From the NCBI RefSeq assembly GCF_025061645.1, contig NZ_JANYMP010000006.1, positions 62,001-126,000 of the forward strand: a stretch of DNA of 64,000 bases, given 5' to 3'. This stretch comes from Umezawaea endophytica (GTDB taxonomy: Bacteria; Actinomycetota; Actinomycetes; Mycobacteriales; Pseudonocardiaceae). Below the pieces are notes generated by a model. The model worked only from the letters and a program-made list of their open reading frames with translations. It was not told the origin of the DNA and did not search any database. Made by a program: the position numbers and the translations under genes. Positions 60,306 through 64,000 of this stretch are shown in pieces (the stretch's first letter is position 1; every line of letters starts with the position of its first letter).

Positions 60306-61043
60306 TCAGGCCCCCACGACCACCACGTACAACACCACGCTCGCCAGGAACGGACCCGTGGTCAACGCCGTCAGCCACTCCTCGGCTTCACCCCGCCCGA
60401 TCCGCCCCGCCACCACGGCCCGCTCCGCGTTCCTCGTCAACCCGAGGATCCGATCAGCCTCGACGAACTCCCGGAACACCGGGACGCGAGCACCGACCGA
60501 CCGGACCTCCAACCCCACCTCCGAGGCCAACCGGGCTAGCTGCCGCCCGACCACGGCGTTGCGGACGACGTCCGTGCGGACGAAACGGCTGAACGCGCGG
60601 CCCGTGTCGAGGGCGCCCGGGTCGACGGCAAGGGTTTCCCAGTCCGGTTCGGCGAGGGTCGCGTAGCCGCCGGGGCGGAGGACTCGGTGGAGTTCGGCGA
60701 GCGCCGCCGACGGGGACGTGACGTGTTGGAGGACGCGGTCGGTGCGGGCGCGGTCGATCGAGTTGTCGGGCAGGGGCAGGGCGTGGGCGTTGGCGGTCAG
60801 GACGCGGACGTTCGGCAGGTCCGCGGTGCGGCGGTGGGCTTCGGCAACCATCGTCGGGTCGTGGTCCACGCCGATGGCGGTGCCCGCCAGTGCCGCCAGG
60901 GCGGGGAGGTCGGTGCCTGGGCTGCAGCCGATGTCCAGCACGGTGTGGGCGCGGGTGGGGGCCAGGATGTCCAGCAGTGCGCGCTTGTAGTCGTTGCCCG
61001 CGCGGGACGCCGCCACGTCGTCCAGGTAGCCGATGTCTGCCAT
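60306..61043 (-). CDS. SAM-dependent methyltransferase
   Basis: 245 residues from ATG 61043. Motif I VLDIGCSPGTDLPALAALAG, acidic loop GVDHDPTMV, motif LPLPDNSIDRARTDRVLQHV and post-motif LHRVLRPGGYATLAEPDWE. This is the ubiE/menG-like class I type. Acceptor unknown. It lies 52 bp downstream of trpF on the same strand. An upstream in-frame TTG (61055) is less likely. Confidence 0.88.
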   Translation of the reverse strand: MADIGYLDDVAASRAGNDYKRALLDILAPTRAHTVLDIGCSPGTDLPALAALAGTAIGVDHDPTMVAEAHRRTADLPNVRVLTANAHALPLPDNSIDRARTDRVLQHVTSPSAALAELHRVLRPGGYATLAEPDWETLAVDPGALDTGRAFSRFVRTDVVRNAVVGRQLARLASEVGLEVRSVGARVPVFREFVEADRILGLTRNAERAVVAGRIGRGEAEEWLTALTTGPFLASVVLYVVVVGA

Positions 61044-61095
61044 ACGGTCAGCCAACCAGCGCGGTGTGGAGGACCTGTGGAGGAACTGCGCGGGT

Positions 61096-61692
61096 TCAGC
61101 GGCCGCGAGCCGCTGCCACGAAGTCGCGCATCAGGCCGTGGTCCTTCACGCCGCGGGACGATTCGATGCCGCTCGACACGTCGACCCCCCACGGCTGGGC
61201 GCGGGTGATGGTGTCGGCGACGTTGGCCACGTCCAGGCCGCCTGCCAGCAGCCACGGGCCGGTGGGGCGGGTGGCGAGGGTGTCCAGTTCCCAGCGGTGG
61301 CCGGAGCCGGGGATGGGGGAGTCGAGCAGCAGGTAGCGTTCGCCGTACGCGCCTACGCGCAGGTCGGTGTCGGCGCGCAACGCGGTGGCGCGCAGCAGGT
61401 CCACCGGCAGGTCGGCCAGTTCGGCGAACGCCTCGCGCGGGTAGTCGCCGTGCAGTTGGACAGCGCCGACGCCCGCCGCGACGGCCAGGTCCCCGGCGTC
61501 GGAGGCGGGGACGCCCGCGAACACGCCGACCGTCAGGACACCGGGTGGGACGGCCGCCACGAGCCGTTTCGCGGTGTCCAGGTCGACCTGGCGGGCGCTC
61601 GGCGTGAACACGAACCCGACCGCGTCGGCTCCCGCGTCGACGGCGACGGCGACATCGGCCTCGGTGCGCAGCCCGCACAGCTTCACGTACAT
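61096..61692 (-). CDS. trpF: phosphoribosylanthranilate isomerase
   Basis: 198 residues, a single TIM barrel. Characteristic N-terminus MYVKLCGLRTEADVAVAVDAG with the catalytic Cys, then GADAVGFVF, PSARQV, GVFAG, VQLHGD with the catalytic Asp region, and the phosphate-binding end LLAGGLDVANV and GVDVSSGIE. It performs the third step of tryptophan synthesis. Many actinobacteria lack it because PriA covers this step, so its presence away from other trp genes is notable. Confidence 0.92.
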   Translation of the reverse strand: MYVKLCGLRTEADVAVAVDAGADAVGFVFTPSARQVDLDTAKRLVAAVPPGVLTVGVFAGVPASDAGDLAVAAGVGAVQLHGDYPREAFAELADLPVDLLRATALRADTDLRVGAYGERYLLLDSPIPGSGHRWELDTLATRPTGPWLLAGGLDVANVADTITRAQPWGVDVSSGIESSRGVKDHGLMRDFVAAARGR

Positions 61693-61824
61693 GCCGACGA
61701 CGCTACCCGGACCGCCCGGCCGCCACCCGCGGAACCTCGCGGCGCGCGGACATCGTTGCGGGAAACCGGAAACTTCCGGCCGACGGCGGCAGAGTCGCGA
61801 CACCGCGCTCAATACGATGGCACG

Positions 61825-62469
61825 GTGAACGATTCGCCCGTGTTAGCCGGTAGATCCGCCGTCGCGGTGCTGTTCGCGGCCGCCGCCTGCGCTCTGGGGG
61901 TGGCGACGACGGCGACCGCGTCGGCGCTGTCCCAACCCGAACCGGAACGGTGCTGCGCCGCCGTTCCCACCGCGACCAGGGTCTCCGCGGCGCCGAGGAC
62001 CCCGTCCACCCGACCCGCCGGGCCCCCGCTGTGCCTGATCGGCTCGTGGCGAGCGGTCGACGAGACCTTCATGATCAAGTTCTACACCGACCGACCGGCG
62101 ATCCGGTTCACCAGCAAGGGCCGGGAGTTCCAGTTCCGCCCGGACGGGACCATGCTGGAGACGCAGGACAACGTCGTCATGACGGCGCCGTACGGGGACG
62201 TCGAGCTGCGCGTCGTCGGCAACGGCACGTCGGAGTTCCGCTGGACGGCCACGGGCGACGCGATCACCTACCTCGCCAGGACGAAGGTCGCCCACTCGTG
62301 GTCCTACTACGACCACCGCGGGTTGCTCGGCAAGCACGACGCCTACCTGGAACCGAACCTGAACGAGGTCGACGACTACGTCTGCTCCGGCGACACCATG
62401 CTGGAGACCAATCCGGACGGCTTCCGGTCCTCCTGGGTGCGGACCGACGCGTACGGGGTGTACCGCTGA
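61825..62469 (+). CDS. secreted protein of unknown function
   Basis: 214 residues from GTG 61825. N-terminal hydrophobic SAVAVLFAAAACALGVATTA suggests export. The mature part after a Pro/Thr linker contains LCLIGSWRAVDETFMIKFYT, FQFRPDGTMLETQDNVVMTA and WTATGDAITYLARTKVAHSW, the look of a lipocalin-like beta-barrel, though I cannot name a family. Its stop overlaps the ATG of the next gene (TGATG), so the two are translationally coupled. Confidence 0.75.
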   Translation: MNDSPVLAGRSAVAVLFAAAACALGVATTATASALSQPEPERCCAAVPTATRVSAAPRTPSTRPAGPPLCLIGSWRAVDETFMIKFYTDRPAIRFTSKGREFQFRPDGTMLETQDNVVMTAPYGDVELRVVGNGTSEFRWTATGDAITYLARTKVAHSWSYYDHRGLLGKHDAYLEPNLNEVDDYVCSGDTMLETNPDGFRSSWVRTDAYGVYR

Positions 62470-63833
62470 TGGCGCGCGCAGCGGCGCTGTGCGGGGTCGC
62501 CGCCGTCGCGTTGACCCTGGCGACGCCCACCGCGGCGGTGGCCCAGTCCGACGAGCACGCCACCGCGGTGGCACGGGCGGGCGTCGTACTCGTCACGGTG
62601 CACTGGCACGGCTGGGTGCGGGACAGGACGACCGGCGAGGTGTTCGGCGGTGTGGACGGCTACGACGTCGAGACGGCCTGCGGCGGGATCGTGGTGAACC
62701 CGGACGGCTACGTGGTGACCGCGAGCCGCTGCGTCCACACCGGACCCGAGGGCGGGGCGGGGGCGCTGTTCGAGGCGGCCGTCGCCGACCTCGACGCCGT
62801 GGGCCGCGCGGGCGATCCCGCCGGTGCCAGGAAGGCGATGGCCGACCGCGCGGTCGCGGAGGGCGCGGTCGCGGACCGGCCGGTGGAGCGGCGGATCCAG
62901 GTGGAGCGGATGGAGGTCGACGCGGGCGGGAAGCTCACGCGGGACGTCGCGCCCGCGACCGTCGTGGACCTGCTGGCTCCCACCGACGGCAACCTGGCCG
63001 TCCTCAAGGTGCCGCGCGACCACCTGCCGTCGCTGGAACTCCGGCCGGACCCCCCTCCGGTCGACATGCCGGTGCTGGCCATCGGCCACGTGGACCCGGT
63101 CGACCGCGACCTGGTGCCCAGCGGCAAGGGCGGCGGCGCGATCTCGGCCCACCGCACCGAGGGCGGTCGGCGGTTCTACGACTTCACCGCCTCGACGGGC
63201 CGGATGATCGGCGGGCCGCTCGTTGACCAGCGGGGCCGCGTCGTGGGCGTCGTCACGTCCAACGCCGTCGCGACCTCGACCTCGACGCTGGTGGACCTGT
63301 TGCGCACCAAGGGGATCACCGCCACCAGCGGACCGCAGGACCGCAACTTCCGGACCGGGCTGGACCTGTACTTCGACGACGACCCCGACGCCGCGGTGGA
63401 GTACTTCGACGCCGTGCTGGCCGCCGTGCCCGGTCACCGGTTGGCCGCGGAGTACCGGGGGCTGGCCGTCGAACAGGGCGGGACCGCCGGTGGCGGCCCC
63501 GCCCTCCCCCTCGTGCTCGCGGTGCTGGGCTGGAGCCTGGCGACCGCCGTGGGGGTCGCCCTCCTCCTGGTCCGGCGCTCGCACCGCCCGGTGTCCACAG
63601 TGGATGGTCCGCTACCAGTTGGACTCGGCGTGGATCCAGAGCCCGACGGCGATGGCGATGCCGACCAGGCTGAGCGGCGAGAACGCGCCCTCGGCGTTGA
63701 CGACGCCGATGATCAGGCTCAGCACGGCGGTGCTGACGTAGAGCCGGGGGCCCCAGCGCCGGGTGGCCCACGCCCCGCCGAGCGCGACGAGGGCGACGGC
63801 GCTCATGATGGTCGTGAAGATCATCGCGCGTAG
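62469..63833 (+). CDS. membrane-anchored trypsin-like pseudo-protease
   Basis: 454 residues from ATG 62469. Signal peptide AAALCGVAAVALTLATPTAA. The S1/HtrA-like fold is recognisable, but the triad is lost: TASRCVH in place of TAAHC, GNLAVLKV in place of DLALLKV, and RMIGGPLVD in place of SGGPLV. A C-terminal membrane helix (LPLVLAVLGWSLATAVGVAL) ends in RRSHR. The last 70 residues are charged, low-complexity and lie antisense to the next gene, so the natural end may be nearer 63610. It is coupled to the preceding secreted protein. Likely a structural or sensing protein. Confidence 0.75.
   Translation: MARAAALCGVAAVALTLATPTAAVAQSDEHATAVARAGVVLVTVHWHGWVRDRTTGEVFGGVDGYDVETACGGIVVNPDGYVVTASRCVHTGPEGGAGALFEAAVADLDAVGRAGDPAGARKAMADRAVAEGAVADRPVERRIQVERMEVDAGGKLTRDVAPATVVDLLAPTDGNLAVLKVPRDHLPSLELRPDPPPVDMPVLAIGHVDPVDRDLVPSGKGGGAISAHRTEGGRRFYDFTASTGRMIGGPLVDQRGRVVGVVTSNAVATSTSTLVDLLRTKGITATSGPQDRNFRTGLDLYFDDDPDAAVEYFDAVLAAVPGHRLAAEYRGLAVEQGGTAGGGPALPLVLAVLGWSLATAVGVALLLVRRSHRPVSTVDGPLPVGLGVDPEPDGDGDADQAERRERALGVDDADDQAQHGGADVEPGAPAPGGPRPAERDEGDGAHDGREDHRA
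63594..63604. repeat. TCCACAGTGGA palindrome, copy 4
   Basis: Just before the stop of the convergent membrane-protein gene and near the end of the pseudo-protease membrane helix. Confidence 0.6.
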
Positions 63834-64000
63834 TTCCATGTCGTCGTACCGCGAGCCGTGGTCGGACCAGTCGGCCCAACCGACGATGCCGAGCACCAGC
63901 CCGAACGTGTTGGCCAGCGTCAGGAAGGACAGCAGGACGATGATGCCCGCGGACTTCTTGGCTCGGGGGTCCGACGTGGCGGCTGACTCGGAGGCGTGTG
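63612..64000 (-). CDS. small multi-pass membrane protein (5' end outside window)
   Basis: The frame is open to the window edge (ASESAATSDPRAKKSAG at the start of what is visible), so the N-terminus is missing. Four hydrophobic segments: IIVLLSFLTLANTFGLVLGI, MIFTTIMSAVALVALGGAWA, LYVSTAVLSLIIGVVN and LSLVGIAIAVGLWI. Periodic hydrophobicity and natural loops make it the more credible strand here, rather than the charged tail of the opposite frame. Unknown family. Confidence 0.75.
   Translation of the reverse strand, partial: HASESAATSDPRAKKSAGIIVLLSFLTLANTFGLVLGIVGWADWSDHGSRYDDMELRAMIFTTIMSAVALVALGGAWATRRWGPRLYVSTAVLSLIIGVVNAEGAFSPLSLVGIAIAVGLWIHAESNW

Overview
This is a high-GC window with GTG and TTG starts, many 4-bp ATGA/GTGA gene overlaps, DUF397/DUF5753 regulators and an ANTAR response regulator. 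Together these point to an actinomycete. Gene style and the proteins UvrB, CoaE-GrpB, RpsA and PolA fit the Pseudonocardiaceae (the Saccharothrix, Lentzea and Actinosynnema group). That placement is inferred from sequence style, not from a database search. No tRNA, rRNA, CRISPR array, transposase or prophage was seen. The window reads as ordinary chromosome carrying several small accessory modules.

Layout. 1-3.0 kb: a truncated peptidase-like/ABC ATPase fusion and its permease, closed by a nested hairpin. 3.1-4.7 kb: a cupin gene and a tetR gene facing away from each other across two matching 19-bp palindromes, then a glyoxalase-like gene. 5.0-8.8 kb: a vWA / PP2C phosphatase / HhH-kinase triad (TerY-P or YegIKL type). 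Divergent from it is an orphan CdiI-like immunity gene, followed by a minisatellite. 10-18.6 kb: the housekeeping block uvrB, DUF5685 (Cys-rich tail), two DUF402 paralogues, coaE-grpB, a lipoprotein and rpsA. 18.8-28.5 kb: methyltransferase and acetyltransferases, a pseudo-ATPase/YhgE/TetR operon, and several regulators. 28.5-33.5 kb: a secreted BNR-repeat protein and polA. 33.5-41.2 kb: a thioesterase, a diverged LivH-like protein, a lipoprotein, the complete livKHMGF branched-chain amino-acid ABC operon and an ANTAR regulator. 41.5-50.5 kb: hypotheticals, a ThDP enzyme, a DinB-like protein and a four-gene catabolic operon (aldehyde dehydrogenase, FAD oxidase, amino-acid dehydrogenase, CoA transferase). 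50.6-64 kb: secreted hydrolases, a RidA-like protein, an XRE(DUF5753)-DUF397 pair, an APC transporter, a PLP decarboxylase, a stand-alone TrpF, a membrane-anchored pseudo-protease and a truncated membrane protein.

The most unusual signal is non-coding. Three copies of a palindromic element of about 100 bp lie at 4869-4968, 16746-16846 and 30642-30740. They share end sequences and a 29-bp core (two 10-bp arms around a 9-bp loop). Between core and ends each copy has an unrelated 11-12 bp tract, and in every copy that tract is perfectly complementary across the hairpin. All three lie 3' of genes: between a convergent pair, after rpsA, and after polA. A partial copy may lie at 45579-45600.

Other points of interest are four convergent gene pairs that share a CTAG stop-stop overlap, a recurrent TCCAC(A/T)GTGGA palindrome, three sets of TetR-type operators whose likely cognate regulators are adjacent, and two probable pseudo-enzymes: an ABC ATPase without its Walker lysine and a protease without its catalytic triad.
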